64,000 nucleotides of DNA from Chamaelirium japonicum (GCA_947650365.1 OX393553.1:41587949-41651948), one strand, 5' to 3'. Positions 12,644-27,398 are shown, counted from the first letter of the stretch. Notes: generated by a model not told the origin, from the sequence alone. Made by a program: numbers and translations.

Positions 12644-13290
12644 TGTAATTCATTCGCACGAATGTATCCATTCTAATTCATTCGTACGATCCATTCTAAT
12701 TCATTCGCACGATCCATTCTAATTCATTCATACAATCCATTCTAATTCTTTTGCACGAATGTATCCATTCTAATTCATTTCTACGATCCATTCTAATTCA
12801 TTCATATGATCCATTCTAATTCGTTCGCATGATCCATTCTAATTCATTCATACGATCCAATCTAATTCATTCATATCATCCATTCTTACTCATTCGTATG
12901 ATCCAATCTAATTCATTTGTACGATCCATTCTAATTCATTTGTACGATCCATTCTAATTCATTCATACGATCCATTCTAATTCATTTGCACGAATATATC
13001 CATTCTAATTCATTCGTACGATCCATTCTTATTCATTCCCATGAATGTATCCATTTTAATTCAAATTTACGATCCATTCTAATTCATTTATACGATCCAA
13101 TCTAATTCATTCGTACAATCCATTCTAATTCATTCGCGCGAATTTATCCATTCTAATTCATTCCTACGATCCATTCTAATTCATTCGCACAATCTATTCT
13201 AATTCATTCGTACGTTCCATTCTAATTCATTAGCACGATCCGTGCTAATTCATTCGTACGATCCATTCAATTTCATTCGTACGATCCATT

Positions 13291-14069
13291 CTAATTCATA
13301 CGATCCATTCTATTTTATTCATACGATCCATTCTAATTCATTCGCACGATCCATTCTAATTCATTCATACGATCCATTCTAATTCATTCGTATGATCCAT
13401 TCTAATTCATTCGCACGATCCATTCTAATTCATTCATATGATCCAATCTAATTCATTCATACGATCCATTCTAATTCATTCGCACAATATATTCTAATTT
13501 ATTCGTACGATCCATTCTAATTCATTCGTACGATCCATTCTAATTCATTCGTACGATCCATTCTAATTCAATAATATGATCCATTCTAATTCATTCATAC
13601 GATCTATTCTAATTCCTTCGTACGATCCATTCTAATTCATATGATCCCTTCTATTTCATTCATACGATCCATTCTAATTCATTCGCACGATCCATTCTAA
13701 TTCATTCATACGATCCATTCTAATTCATTCGCACGATCCATTCTAATTCATTCACACGATCCATTCTAATTCATTCGTATGATCCATTCTAATTTATTCG
13801 TACGATCCATTCTAATTCATTCGCACGATCCATTCTAATTCATTCATACGATCCATTTTAATTCATTCATACAATCCATTCTAATTCATTCACACGAATG
13901 TATCCATTCTAATTCATTCGTACGATCCATTCTAATTCAGTCGCACGATCCATTCTAATTCATTCGCACGATCCATTGCAATTCATTTATACGATCCATT
14001 CTAATTCATTCGTACGATCCATATGAATTCATTCGTACGATCCATTCTAATTCATTCGTACGATCCATT
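13291..14069 (+). repeat. 779-bp local tandem duplication, first copy
   Basis: The rare 19-bp units CTAATTCATACGATCC at 13,291 and CTAATTCATATGATCC at 13,632 recur at 14,070 and 14,411, both 779 bp away, with similar units between. The other A copies hold this region once (2,286-2,640; 21,775-22,130; 41,768-42,100), so the duplication is specific to A2. The edges are approximate. Confidence 0.75.
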
Positions 14070-14848
14070 CTAATTCATACGATCCATTCTATTTTATTCA
14101 TACGATCTATTCTAATTCATTCGCACGATCCATTCTAATTCATTCATACGATCCATTCTAATTCATTCGTATGATCCATTCTAATTCATTCACACGATCC
14201 ATTCTAATTCATTCATATGATCCAATCTAATTTATTCAAACGATCCATTCTAATTCATTCGCAAAATCTATTCTAATTTATTCGTACGATCCATTCTAAT
14301 TCATTCGTACGATCCATTCTAATTCATTCGTACGATCCATTCTAATTCATTCATACGATCCAATCTAATTCATTCATACGATCTATTCTAATTCCTTCGT
14401 AGGATCCATTCTAATTCATACGATCCCTTCTATTTCATTCATACGATCCATTCTAATTCATTCGCACGATCCATTCTAATTCATTCATACAATCTATTCT
14501 AATTCATTCGTACGATCCATTCTAATTCATTCGCACGATCCATTCTAATTCATTCGCACGATCCATTCTATTTCATTTTTATGATCCATTCTAATTCATT
14601 CGTACGATCCATTCTAATTCATTCGCACGATCCATTCTAATTCATTCATACGATCCATTTTAATTCATTCATACAATCCATTCTAATTCATTCACACGAA
14701 TGTATCCATTCTAATTCATTCGTACGATCCATTCTAATTCATTCGCACAATCCATTCTAATTTATTCATACGATCCATTCTAATTCATTCGCACGATCCA
14801 TTCTAATTCATTCATACGATCCATTCTAATTCATTCGTACGATCCATT
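14070..14848 (+). repeat. 779-bp local tandem duplication, second copy
   Basis: This is the second copy of 13,291-14,069. Both 19-bp marker units and the neighbouring GATCCCTTCTATTTC unit are retained; several single-base differences show that the duplication is not brand new. Confidence 0.75.
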
Positions 14849-14886
14849 CTAATTCATTCGCACGATCCATTCTAATTCATTCGCAT

Positions 14887-15263
14887 GAATGGATCATACG
14901 AATGAATTAGAATGGATACATTCGTGCGAATGAATTAGAATGGATCATACGAATGAGTAAGATTGGATTGTACGAATGAATTAGAAGGGAATAGATTGTA
15001 CGAATGAATTAGAATGGATCGTACGAATGAATTAGAATGGATCGTACGTATGAATTAGAATGGATACATTCATGGGAATGAATAAGAATGGATCGTACGA
15101 ATGAATTAGAATGGATCGTACGAATGAATTAGAATTGATAGATTCGTGCAAATGAATTAGAATGGATCGTATGAATGAATTAGAATGGATCGTACGAATG
15201 AATAAGAATGGATCGTACGAATGAATTAGAATGGATCGTACGAATGAATTAGAATGGATCATA
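14887..15263 (-). repeat. R block of A2
   Basis: Counterpart of 3,131-3,484, one monomer longer. A 79-codon open frame on the - strand (15,032-15,271) is the repeat motif, not a gene. It ends in the same ATAC-centred inverted repeat. Confidence 0.88.
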
Positions 15264-15608
15264 CGATCCATTCTAATTCATTCGCACGAATGTATCCATT
15301 CTAATTCATTCGTACGATCCATTTGAATTCATTCGTACGATCCATTCTAATTCATTCGTACGATCCATTCTAATTCATTCGCACAATCTATTCTAATTCA
15401 CTCATACGATCCATTCTAATTCATTCATACAATCCATTCTAATTCTTTCACATGCACGAATACATTCGTACGATCCATTCTTACTCATTCGTACGATCCA
15501 TTCTAATTCATTCGTACGTTCCATTCTAATTCCTTCGTACGATCCATTCTAATTCATTCGTACGATCCATTCTAATTCATTCGCTCAATCTATTCTAATT
15601 CATTCATA
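15264..15608 (+). repeat. F block
   Basis: Its first 50-60 bp still resemble unit A; the rest does not match part B. A partial unit CACATGCACGAATACATTCG lies near 15,449. It turns at CATTCATATGGATACATTCG. Confidence 0.85.
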
Positions 15609-16918
15609 TGGATACATTCGTGCGAATGAATTAGAATGGATCGTATGAATGAATTAGAATGGATCGTACGAAGGAATTAGAATGGAACGTACGAATGAAT
15701 TAGAATAGATTGTGCGAATGAATTAGAATGGATTGTACAAAGGAATTAGAATGGATCATACGAATGAATTAGAATGGATATATTCGTGCAAATGAATTAG
15801 AATGGATCGTATGAATGAATTAGAATGGATCGTACAAATGAATTAGAATGGATACATTCGTGCGAATGAATTAGAATGGATACATTCATGGGAATGAATT
15901 AGAATCGATCGTACAAAGGAATTAGAATGGATCATACGAATGAAATATAATGGGTCATACAAAGGAATTAGAATGGATCGTACGAAGGAATTAGAATGGA
16001 TCGTACGAAGGAATTAGAATGGATCGTACGAATGAATTAGAATGCATACATTCGTGCGAATGAATTAGAATGGATCGTACGAATGAGTAAGAATGGATCG
16101 TACGAATGAAATAGAATGGATCGTACGAATGAATTAGAATGGATCATGCAAATGAATTAGAATGGATCGTACGAATGAGTAAGAATGGATCGTATGAATG
16201 AATTAGAATGGATCGTGCTAATGAATTAGAATGGATCGTACGAATGAATTAGAATGGATCGTACGAATGAATTAGAATGGATCGTATGAATGAATTAGAA
16301 TGGATCGTGCGAATGAATTAGAATGGATTATACGGATGAAATAGAATAAATCATACGAATGAAATAGAATGGATCGTACGAAGGAATTAGAATGGATCGT
16401 ATGAATGAATTAGAGTGGATACATTCGTGCAAATGAATTAGAATGGATCGTACGAATGAATTAGAATGGAATGGATACATTCATGGGAATGAATTAGAAT
16501 GGATCGTACAAAGGAATTAGAATGGATCATACGAATGAAATATAATGGGTCGTACAAAGGAATTAGAATGGATCGTATGAAGGAATTAGAATGGATCGTA
16601 CGAAGGAATTAGAATGGATCATACGAATAAATTAGAATGGATACATTCGTGCAAAAGAATTAGAATGGATTGTATGATTGAATTAGAATGGATCGTGCAA
16701 ATGAATTAGAATGGATCGTGCGAATGAATTAGAATGGATCGTACAAATGAATTAGAATGGATACATTCGTGCGAATGAATTAGAATGGATCGTATGAATG
16801 AATTAGAATGGATCGTATGAGTGAATTCGAATGGATCGTGCGAGTGAATTAGAATAGATTGTACGAATGAATTAGAATGGATCGTACGAATGAATTAGAA
16901 TAGATACATTTGTGCGAA
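15609..16918 (-). repeat. R block leading into module T copy 2
   Basis: It includes the R form of the TATAATGGGTC cassette twice (near 15,945 and 16,540) and GAATGGAATGG near 16,466. It is left through GTGCGAATC|CATTC. Confidence 0.87.
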
Positions 16919-17043
16919 TCCATTCTATTTCATTCGTACGATCCATTCTAATTCATTCGTACGATCCATTCTTACTCATTCGTACGATCCATTCTTACTC
17001 ATACGTACGATCCATTCTAATTCATCCATTCTAATTCATTCGC
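16919..17043 (+). repeat. Small F island inside module T copy 2
   Basis: Five to six F units equivalent to 9,248-9,361, with an extra shortened CATCCATTCTAATTC near 17,024. Confidence 0.87.
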
Positions 17044-18179
17044 ATACGAATGAATTAGAATGGATCATATGAATGAATTAGAATAGATTGTGCGAATGAA
17101 TTAGAATGGATCGTACGACATGAGTAAGAATGGATCGTACGAATGAAATAGAATGGATTGTACGAATGAATTAGAATAGATTCATTCGTGCGAATGAATT
17201 AGAATAGGTCGTGCGAATGAATTAGAATGGATCGTACGAATGAATTAGAATGGATCGTACGAATGAATTAGAATGGATACATTCGTGCGAATGAATTAGA
17301 ATGGATCGTACGAATGAGTAAGAATGGATCGTACGAATGAAATAGAATAGATTGTGCGAATGAATTAGAATGGATCGTACGAATGAATTAGAATGGATCG
17401 TGTGAAAGAATTAGAATGGATTGTATGAATGAATTAGAATGGATCGTGCGAATGAATTAGAATGGATCGTGCGAATGAATTAGAATGGATCATACGAATG
17501 AATTAGAATGGATCGTATGAATAAATTAGAATGGATCGTGTGAATGAATTAGAATGGATCGTACGAATGAATTAGAATGGATCGTATGAATGAATTAGAT
17601 TGGATTGTATGAATGAATTAGATTGGATCGTATAAATGAATTAGAATGGACCATGCAAATTAATTAGAATGGATCGTACGAATGAATTAAAATGGATCGT
17701 ACGAATGAATTAGAATGGATCGTATGACGTGTGAAAGAATTAGAATGGATTGTATGAATGAATTAGAATCGATACATTCGTGCGAATGAATTAGAATGGA
17801 TCGTATGAATGAATTAGATTGGATCTTATTAATGAATTAGAATGGATCGTGCGAATGAATTAGAATGGATCGTACGAATGAATTAGAATGGATACATTCG
17901 TGCGAATGAATTGGAATGGATCGTATGAATGAATTAGAATGGATAGTATGAGTGAATTTGAATGGATCGTACAAATGAATTAGAATAGATTGTGTGAATG
18001 AGTAAGAATGGATTGTACGAAGGAATTAGATTGGATCGTATGAATGAATTAGAATGGATCGTGCGAATGAATTAGAATGGATCGTACGATTGAATTAGAA
18101 TGGATCGTATGAATGAATTAGATTGGATCGTACAAAGGAATTAGAATGGATCGTATGAATGAATTAGAATGGATCGTGT
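17044..18179 (-). repeat. R block, right half of module T copy 2
   Basis: It carries the GTACGACATGAG irregularity near 17,112 and the GTATGACGTGTG truncation near 17,722. It ends at ATCGTGTA|TCCATTC. Confidence 0.87.
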
Positions 18180-20181
18180 ATCCATTCTAATTCATTCGTA
18201 CGATCCATTCTAATTCATTCACACGATCCATTCTAATTCATTCATACGATCCATTTTAATTCATTCGCACAAATGTATCCATTCTAATTCATTCGTACGA
18301 TCAATTCTAATTCATAAGTACGATCCATTCTAATTCATTCATACGATCCATTCTAATTCATTTGGACGATCCTTTCTAATTCATTCATACGATCCATTCT
18401 AATTCATTCGTATGATCCATTCTAATCCCTTTGTACGATCCATTCTTATTCATTCATACGATCCATTCTAATTCATTCGTACAATCCATTCTAATTCATT
18501 CGCACGATCCATTCTAATTCATTCATACGATCCAATCTAATTCCGTCATATGATCCATTCTTACTCATTCGCACAATCTATTCTAATTCATTCATACGAT
18601 CCATTCGAATTCACTCATACGATCCATTCTAATTCATTCATACGATCCATTCTAATTCATTCGCATGAATGTATCCATTCTTATTCATTCGTACGATCCA
18701 TTCAAATTCATTCGCACGGTCCATTCTAATTCATTAATACGATCCAATCTAATTCATTCATACGATCCATTCTAATTCATACGCACGAATGTATCCATTC
18801 TAATTCATTCGTACGATTCTAATTCATTTCTACAATCCATTCTAATTCTTTCATACGTCATATGATCCATTCTATTTCATTTGTACGATCCATTCTAATT
18901 CCTTCGTACGATCCATTCTAATTCATTTGCACGATCCATTCTAATTCATTTATACGATCGAATCTAATTCATTCATACAATCCAATCTAATTCATTCATA
19001 CGATCCATTCTAATTCATTCGTACGATCCATTCTAATTCATTCGCACGATCCATTCTGATTCATTCATACGATCCATTCTAATTCATTCGTACGATCCAT
19101 TTTAATTCATTCGCACGATCCATTCTAATTCATTCATACGATCCATTTTAATTCATTCATACAATCCATTCTAATTCTTTCACACGATCCATTCTAATTC
19201 ATTCGTACGATCCATTCTAATTCATTCATACAATCCATTCTATTTTATTCGTACGATCCATTCTTACTCATTCATACGATCCATTCTAATTCATTCGCAC
19301 GAATGTATCCATTCTAAATCATTCGTACGATCCATTCTAATTCATTCGTACGATCCATTCTAATTCTTTCACATGATCCATTCTTACTCATTCGTATGAT
19401 CCATTCTAATTCATTCGTACAATCCATTCTATTTCATTCATACGATCCATGCTAATTCATTCGTATGATCCATTCTAATTCATTCTTACACGTGCACGAT
19501 CCATTCTAATTCATTCGCACGAATGTATCCATTCTAATTCATTCGTATGATCCATTCTAATTCATTCGTATGATCCATTCTAATTCCTTCGTACGATCCA
19601 TTCTAATTCATTCATACGATCCATTCTAATTCATTCGCACGATCCATTCTAATTCATTCATAGGATCCATTCTAATTCATTTGTATGATCCATTCTAATT
19701 CATTCGCATGATCCATTCTAATTCATTCATACGATCCAGTCTAATTCATTCGTACAATCCATTCTAATTCATTCGCACGATCCATTCAAATTCACTCATA
19801 CGATCCATTCTAATTCATTCATACGATCCATTCTAATTCATTCGTACGATCCATTCTAATTCATTCTTACGATATCCACTCTAATTCATTCATACGATCC
19901 ATTCTAATTCATTCGTACGATCCATTTTAATTCATCATACGATCCATTCTAATTCATTCGTATGATCCATTCTAATTCATTCGCACGATCCATTCTAATT
20001 CATTTATACGATCCATTCTAATTCATTCATACGATCTATTCTAATTCTTTCGCACGAATGTATCCATTCTAATTCATTCGCACGAATGTATCCATTCTAA
20101 TTCATTCATACGATCAATTCTAATTCATTCGCACAATCTATTCTAATTCATTCGTATGATCCATTCTAATTCATTCGTATG
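18180..20181 (+). repeat. F block: module S, link, start of A3
   Basis: About 650 bp of link sequence (18,454-19,110) separate module S from unit A3. The link holds irregular units near 18,817-18,860 (GTACGATTCTAATTC, CATACGTCATATGATCC). The CTTACACGTGCACG marker is at 19,485. Confidence 0.88.
18244..18453 (+). repeat. Module S, copy 2
   Basis: This is the second copy of the 210-bp variant string seen at 8,261-8,470, at offset 9,983. It lies just after module T (16,260-18,179), the reverse of the order at the first locus. Confidence 0.82.
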
Positions 20182-21100
20182 CAAATGAATTATAATGGAT
20201 CGTACGAATGAGTAAGAATGGATCGTACGAATGAATTAGAATGGATCGTACGAATGAATTAGAATAGATCGTACGAATGAATTAGAATGGATCGTACGAA
20301 TGAATTAGAATGGATCGTACGTACGAATGAATTAGAATGGATCATACGAATGAATTAGAATTGATACATTCGTGCGAATGAATTAGAATGGATCGTACGG
20401 ATTAGTTAGAATGGATCGTACGAATGAATTAGAATGGATCGTGCAAATGAATTAGAATGGATCGTACGAATGAATTAGAATGGATCGTACGAATGAATTA
20501 GAATGGATCGTATAAATGAATTAGAATGGATCGTACGAAGGAATTAGAATGGATCGTACGAATGAATTAGAATGGATATATTCGAGCAAATGAATTAGAA
20601 TGGATCGTATGAATGAATTAGAATGGATCATACAAAGGAATTTGAATGGATCATACGAATGAAATATAATGGGTCATATAAAGGAATTAGAATGGATCGT
20701 ACGAATGAATTAGAATGGATCGTGCGAATGAATTAGAATGGATCCGTATGAATGAGATAGAATGGATCGTATGAATTAGAATGGATCGTACGAATGAATT
20801 AGAATGGATCGTGTGAAAGAATTAGAATGGATCGTATGAATGAATTAGAATGGATCGTGCGAATGAATTAGAATGGATCGTACGAATGAATTAGAATGGA
20901 TACATTCGTGCGATTGAATTAGAATGGATTGTACGAATGAGTAAGAATAGATCATACGAATGAAATAGAATGGATCATACGAATGAATTAGAATGGATCG
21001 TGCGAATGAATTAGAATGGATCGTACGAATGAATTAGAGTGGATACATTCGTACGAATGAATTGGAATGGATCATACGATTGAGTAAGAATGGATTGTAC
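20182..21100 (-). repeat. R block of A3
   Basis: Near-identical to 693-1,610; a visible private difference is CGTACGGATTAG near 20,394. Confidence 0.9.
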
Positions 21101-22609
21101 TCTAATTCATTCGCACGAATGTATCCATTCTAATTCATACGTACGATCCATTCTAATTCATTCGCACGATCCATTCTAATTCATTCATACAATCAATTCT
21201 AATTCTTTTGCACGAATGTATCCATTCTAATTCATTCGTTCGATCCATTCTAATTCATTCGTATGATCCATTCTAATTCATTCGCACGATCTATTCTAAT
21301 TCATTCATACGATCCAATCTAATTCATTCATACGATCCATTCTTACTCATTCGTATGATCTATTCTAATTGATTCGTACGATCCATTCTAATTCATTTGT
21401 ACGATCCATTCTAATTCATTCGTACGATCCATTCTAATTCATTCATACGATCCATTCTAATTCATTTGCACGAATATATCCATTCTAACTCATTCGTACG
21501 ATCCATTCTTATTCATTCCCATGAATGTATCCATTCTAATTCATACGTACGATCCATTCTAATTCATTTATACGATCCAATCTAATTCATTCATACAATC
21601 CATCCTAATTCATTCGTTCGAATTTATCCATTCTAATTCATTCGTACGATCCATTCTAATTCATTTGCATAATCTATTCTAATTCATTCGTACGTTCCAT
21701 TCTAATTCATTAGCACGATCCATGCTAATTCATTCGTACGATCCATTCTATTTCATTCGTACGATCCATTCTAATTCATACGATCCATTCTATTTTATTC
21801 ATACGATCCATTCTAATTCATTCGCATGATCCATTCTAATTCATTAATACGATTCATTCTAATTCATTCGTATAACCATTCTAATTCATTCGCACGATCC
21901 ATTCTAATTCAATCATATAATCCAATCTAATTCATTCATACGATCCATTCTAATTCATTCACACAATCTATTCTAATTCATTCGTACGATCCATTCTAAT
22001 TCATTCGTACGATCCATTCTAATTCATTCGTACGATCCGTTCTAATTCATTAATACGATCCAATCTAATTCATTCATACGATCCATTCTAATTCCTTCGT
22101 ACGATCCATTCTAATTCATACGATCCCTTCTATTTCATTCATACGATCCATTCTAATTCATTCGCACGATCCATTCTAATTCATTCATACGATCCATTCT
22201 AATTCATTCGTACGATCCATTCTAATTCATTCGCACGATCCATTCTAATTCATTCGCATGATCCATTCTAATTCATTCGTACGATCCATTCTAATTCATT
22301 CGTACGATCCATTCTAATTCATTCGTACGATCCATTCTAATTCATTCACACGATCCATTCTAATTCATTTATACGATCCATTTTAATTCATTCATACAAT
22401 CCATTCTAATTCATTAACACGAATGTATCTATTCTAATTCATTCGTACGATTCATTCTAATTCATTCGCACGATCCATTCTTATTCATTCATACGATCCA
22501 TTCTAATTCATTCGCACGATCCATTCTAATTCATTCATACGATCCATTCTAATTCATTCGTACGATCCATTCTAATTCATTCGCACGATCCATTCTAATT
22601 CATTCGCAT
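21101..22609 (+). repeat. F block of A3
   Basis: Near-identical to 1,611-3,130, with cassettes W (near 21,505-21,625) and V (21,660-21,770). A 1-bp loss gives GTATAACCATTC near 21,869, and one 28-bp unit is absent near 22,410 relative to 2,910. Confidence 0.9.
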
Positions 22610-22963
22610 GAATGGATCGTACGAATGAATTAGAATGGATACATTCGTGTGAATGAAGTAGAATGGATCATACGAATGAGTAAGAATGGATCGTACGAAT
22701 GTATTAGAAGGGAATGGATTGTACGAATGAATTAGAATGGATCGTGGGAATGAATTAGAATGGATCGTACGTATGAATTAGAATGGATACGTTCATGGGA
22801 ATGAATAAGAATGGATCGTACAAATGAATTAGATTAGATCGTACGAATGAATTAGAATGGATATATTTGTGCAAATGAATTAGAATGGATCGTATGAATG
22901 AATTAGAATGGATCGTACGAATGAATTAGAATGGATCGTACGAATGAATTAGAATGGATCATA
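22610..22963 (-). repeat. R block of A3
   Basis: Same length (354 bp) and same variants as 3,131-3,484, including the GAAGGGAATGG insertion. Confidence 0.9.
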
Positions 22964-24347
22964 CGATCCATTCTAATTCATTCGCATGAATGTATCCATT
23001 CTAATTCATTCGTACGATCCATTCTAATTCATTTATATGATCCAATCTAATTTATTCATACAATCCATTCTAATTCATTCGCACGAATGTACGATCCATT
23101 CTTACTCATTCGTACAATCCATTCTAATTCATTCGCACGAATGTATCCATTCTAATTCATTCGTACAATCCATTCTAATTCATTCGCACAATCCATTCTA
23201 TTTCATTCGTACGATCCATTCTAATACATTCGCACGAATGTATCCATTCTAATTCATTCGTACGATCCATTCTAATTCCTTCGTACGATCCATTCTTATT
23301 CATTCGCACGATCCATTCTAATTCCTTCATTCTAATTCATTCGCACGAATGTATCCATTCTAATTCATTCGTACGGTCCATTCTAATTCATTCGCACAAT
23401 CTATTCTAATTCATTCGTACGATCCATTCTAATTCATTAACACGATCCATTCTAATTCATTCATACAATCCATTCTAATTCTTTTGCATGAATGTATCCA
23501 TTCTACTTCATTCGTACGATCCATTCTAATTCATTCGTACGATCCATTCTAATTCATTCACACGATCCATTCTAGTTCATTCATACGATCCAATCTAATT
23601 CATTCGTACGATCCATTCTAATTCATTCGCATAATCTATTCTAATTCATTTGCACAATCCATTCTAATTCATTAATACAATCCATTCTATTTCATTCGTA
23701 CGATCCATTCTAATTCATTCGTACGATCCATTCTAATTTATTCGTATGATCCATTCTATTTCATTCGTACGATCTATTCTAATTCATTCATACGATCCAT
23801 TCTAATTCATTCGCACGAATGTATCCATTCTAATTCATTCGTACGATCCATTCTAATTCATTCGTACGATCCATTCTAATTCACTCATACGATCCATTCT
23901 AATTCATTCGCACGAATGTATCCATTCTAATTCCTTCGTACGATCCATTCTAATTCCTTCGTACGATCTATTCTAATTCATTCGTACGATCCATTCTAAT
24001 TCATTCATACGATCCAACCTAATTCATTCGTACGATCCATTCTAATTCATTCGCACGATCCAGTCTAATTCATTCACACGATCCATTCTAATTCATTCAT
24101 TCTAATGTATCCATTCTAATTCATTCGTACGATCCATTCTAATTCATTCATACGATCCAACCTAATTCATTCGTACGATCCATTCTAATTCATTCGCACG
24201 ATCCATTCTAATTCGTTCATACGATCCATTCTTATTCATTCATTCGAATGTATCCATTCTAATTCATTCGTATGATCCATTCTAATTCATTCGTACGATC
24301 CATTCTAATTCATTAGCAGGATCCATTCTAATTCATTCGTACGATCC
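22964..24347 (+). repeat. F block of A3
   Basis: Near-identical to 3,485-4,867. The chance open frame 23,037-23,252 translates identically to 3,557-3,772, a measure of how similar the two copies are. Confidence 0.9.
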
Positions 24348-25589
24348 GTACGAATGAAATAGAATGGATCGTACGAATGAATTAGAGTTAATACATTCGT
24401 GCGAATGAATTAGAATGGATCGTACGAATGAGTAAGAAAGGATCCTACGAATGAATTAGAATGGATCGTATAAATGAATTAGAATGGATCGTACGAATGA
24501 ATTAGAATGGATCGTATGAATGAATTAGAATGGATCGTGCAAATGAATTAGAATAGAATGAATCGTATGAATGAATTAGAATAGATTGTGCGAATGAATT
24601 AGAATGGATCGTACGAATGAAATAGAATGGATCGGTAAGAATGGATTGTACGAATGAATTAGAATGGATCGTGCGAATGAATTAGAATGGATCGTACGAA
24701 TGAATTAGAATGGATCGTATGATGAGCAAGAATGGATCGTACGAATGAAATAGAATAGATTCTACGAATGAATTAGAATAGATTGTGCGAATGAATTAGA
24801 ATAGATCGTACGAATGAATTAGAATGGATACATTCGTGCGAATGAATTAGAATGGAACGTACGAATGAATTAGAATGGATACATTCATGCAAAAGAATTA
24901 GAATGGATCGTATGAATGAATTAGATTGGATCGTATGAATGAATTAGAATGGATCGTGCGAATGAATTAGAATGGATCGTATGAATGAATTAGAATGGAT
25001 CGTATGAATGAATTAGAATGGATTGTGCGAATGAATTAGAATGGATCGTATGAATGAATTAGAATGGATAAATTCGTGCGAATGAATTAGAATGGATTGT
25101 ATGAATGAATTAGATTGGATCGTATAAATGAATTAGAATGGATCGTACGTATGAAATAGAATGGATACAGTCATGGGAATGAATAAGAATGGATCGTACG
25201 AAGGAATTAGAATGGATCGTGCGAATGAATTAGAATAGATCGTATGAATGAATTAGAATCGATCGTACGAATGAATTAGAATGTATCATACGAATGAATT
25301 AGAGTGGATCGTGTGAAAGAATTAGAATAGATTATATGAATGAATTAGAATGGATCGTATGAATGAATTAGAATGGATCGTGCGAATGAATTCGAATGGA
25401 TCGTGCGAATGAAATAGAATGGATACAAATGAATTAGAATGGATCATACGAATGAATTAGAATGGATCGTATGAGTGAATTCGAATGGATCATGCGAATG
25501 AATTAGAATGGACTGTACAAATGAATTAGAATGGATTATGCTAATGAGTAAGAATTGATCGTACGAATGAAATAGAATGGATTGTACGC
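24348..25589 (-). repeat. R block of A3/B2
   Basis: Near-identical to 4,868-6,109. A 1-bp loss near 24,721 (GTATGATGAGC against GTATGAATGAGC) distinguishes it. Confidence 0.9.
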
Positions 25590-27134
25590 GATCCATTGTA
25601 ATTCCTTCGTACGATCCATTCTAATTCCTTCATACGATCCATTCTAATTCCTTTGTTCTAATTCATTCATACGATCCATTCTAATTCATTCGTACGATCC
25701 ATTCTTACTCATTAGCACGATCCATTCTAATTCATTCGTACAATCCATTCTAATTCATTCACACGATCCATTCGAATTCACTCATACGATCCATTCTAAT
25801 TCATTCGTATGATTCATTCAAATTCATTTGTATCCATTCTATTTCATTCGCACGATCCATTCGAATTCATTCGCACGATCCATTCTAATTCATTCATACG
25901 ATCCATTCTAATTCATTCATATGATCCAATCTAATTCATTCGTACGATCCATTCTAATTTATAAGTATGATCCATTCTAATTCATTCGTACGATCCATTC
26001 TAATTCATTCGTACGATCCATTCTAATTAATTCGCACGAATGTATCCATTCTAATTCATTCGTACGTCGATTCTAACTCATTCGCACAATGTATTCAAAT
26101 TCATTCGTATGATCCATTCTAATTCATTCGCACGATCCATTCTAATTTATTTGCACGATCCATTCTAATTCATTCATACAATCCATTCTAATTCTTTTGC
26201 ACGAATGTATCCATTCTAATTCATTCGTACGATCCACTCTAATTCATTCGCACGATCCATTCTAATTCCTTCGTACGATCCATTCTAATCCTTTTGTACG
26301 ACCCATTATATTTCATTCGTATGATCCATTCTAATTCCTTTGTAAGATGCATTCTAATTCATTCCCATGAATGTATCCATTCCATCCTAATTCATTCGCA
26401 CGATCCATTCTAATTCATTTATACGATCCAATCTAATTCATTCATACGATCCATTCTAATTCTTTCGTACGAATGTATCCATTCTAATTTATTCGTACGT
26501 TCTATTCTAATTCATTCGCACGAATGTATGCATTCTAATTCATTCGTACGATCTATTCTAATTCATTCGCACAATCTATTCTAATTCATTCGTACAATCC
26601 ATTCTATTTCATTCATACGATCCATTCTTACTCATTTGTACGATCCATTCTAATTCATTCGTACGATCCATTCTAATTCATTCGCACGATCCATTCTTAT
26701 TCATTCGTACAATCCATTCTTATCGATCCATTCTATTTCATTCGTACGATCCATTCTAATTCATTCGCACAATCTATTCTAATTCATTCGTACGATCCAT
26801 TCTAATTCATTCGCACGATCCATTCTAATTCATTTGCACGATCCATTCTAATTCATTCATACAATCCATTCTAATTCTTTTGCACGAGCACGATCCATTC
26901 TAATTCATTCGCACGAATGAATCCATTCTAATTCATTCGTACAATCCATTCTATTTCATTCGTACGATCCATTCTTACACATTCGTACGATCCATTCTAA
27001 TTCATTCGCACGAATGTATCCATTCTAATTCATTCGTACGATCAATTCTAATTCATTCGCACAATCTATTATAATTCATTCGTACAATCCATTCTAATTC
27101 ATTCATACGATCCATTCTAATTCATTCGTACAAT
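25590..27134 (+). repeat. F block of B2
   Basis: Near-identical to 6,110-7,654, with the same truncated units TTATCGATCC (near 26,721) and CACGAGCACG (near 26,883). Confidence 0.9.
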
Positions 27135-27398
27135 CAATTAGAATGGATCATACGATTGAGTAAGAATGGATCGTACGAATGAAATAGAATAGATCGTACG
27201 AATGAATTAGAATGGATCGTGTAAAAGAATTAGAATGGATTGTATGAATGAATTAGAATAGATCGTATGAATGAATTAGAATGGATCGTACGAATGAATT
27301 AGAATAGATTGTACGAATGAATTAGAATGGATCGTACGAAGGAATTAGAATGCATCATACGAATGAAATAGAATGGATCATACGAAGGAATTAGAATG
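27135..27398 (-). repeat. R block of B2
   Basis: Counterpart of 7,655-7,920 with the same end junction. Confidence 0.88.

Larger units (their letters stand above)
12644..14886 (+). repeat. F block of A2, longest F block in the window
   Basis: Counterpart of 1,611-3,130, lengthened by the 779-bp tandem duplication. It holds cassette W near 13,025-13,150 and a V cassette near 13,188-13,290 in which GCATGG has become GCACGG on the R reading. Confidence 0.88.
10590..15320. repeat. Segmental copy A2 of unit A (no B part)
   Basis: Block order and markers match unit A: CTTACACGTGCACG at 10,981, the R-to-F junction near 12,643, the GAAGGGAATAG variant near 14,968 and the R block 14,887-15,263. It is more diverged than A1 is from A3 and is lengthened by an internal 779-bp tandem duplication. 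The match fades shortly after 15,320 and the B part found at 5.2-8.2 kb does not follow. Confidence 0.82.
16260..18179 (-). repeat. Module T, copy 2
   Basis: This matches 8,500-10,568 at an offset falling from about 7,741 to 7,667, having lost about three monomers. The same internal F island lies at 16,919-17,043 and the same GTATGACGTGTGAAAG truncation near 17,722. The start is approximate because the preceding R monomers are generic. Confidence 0.82.
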
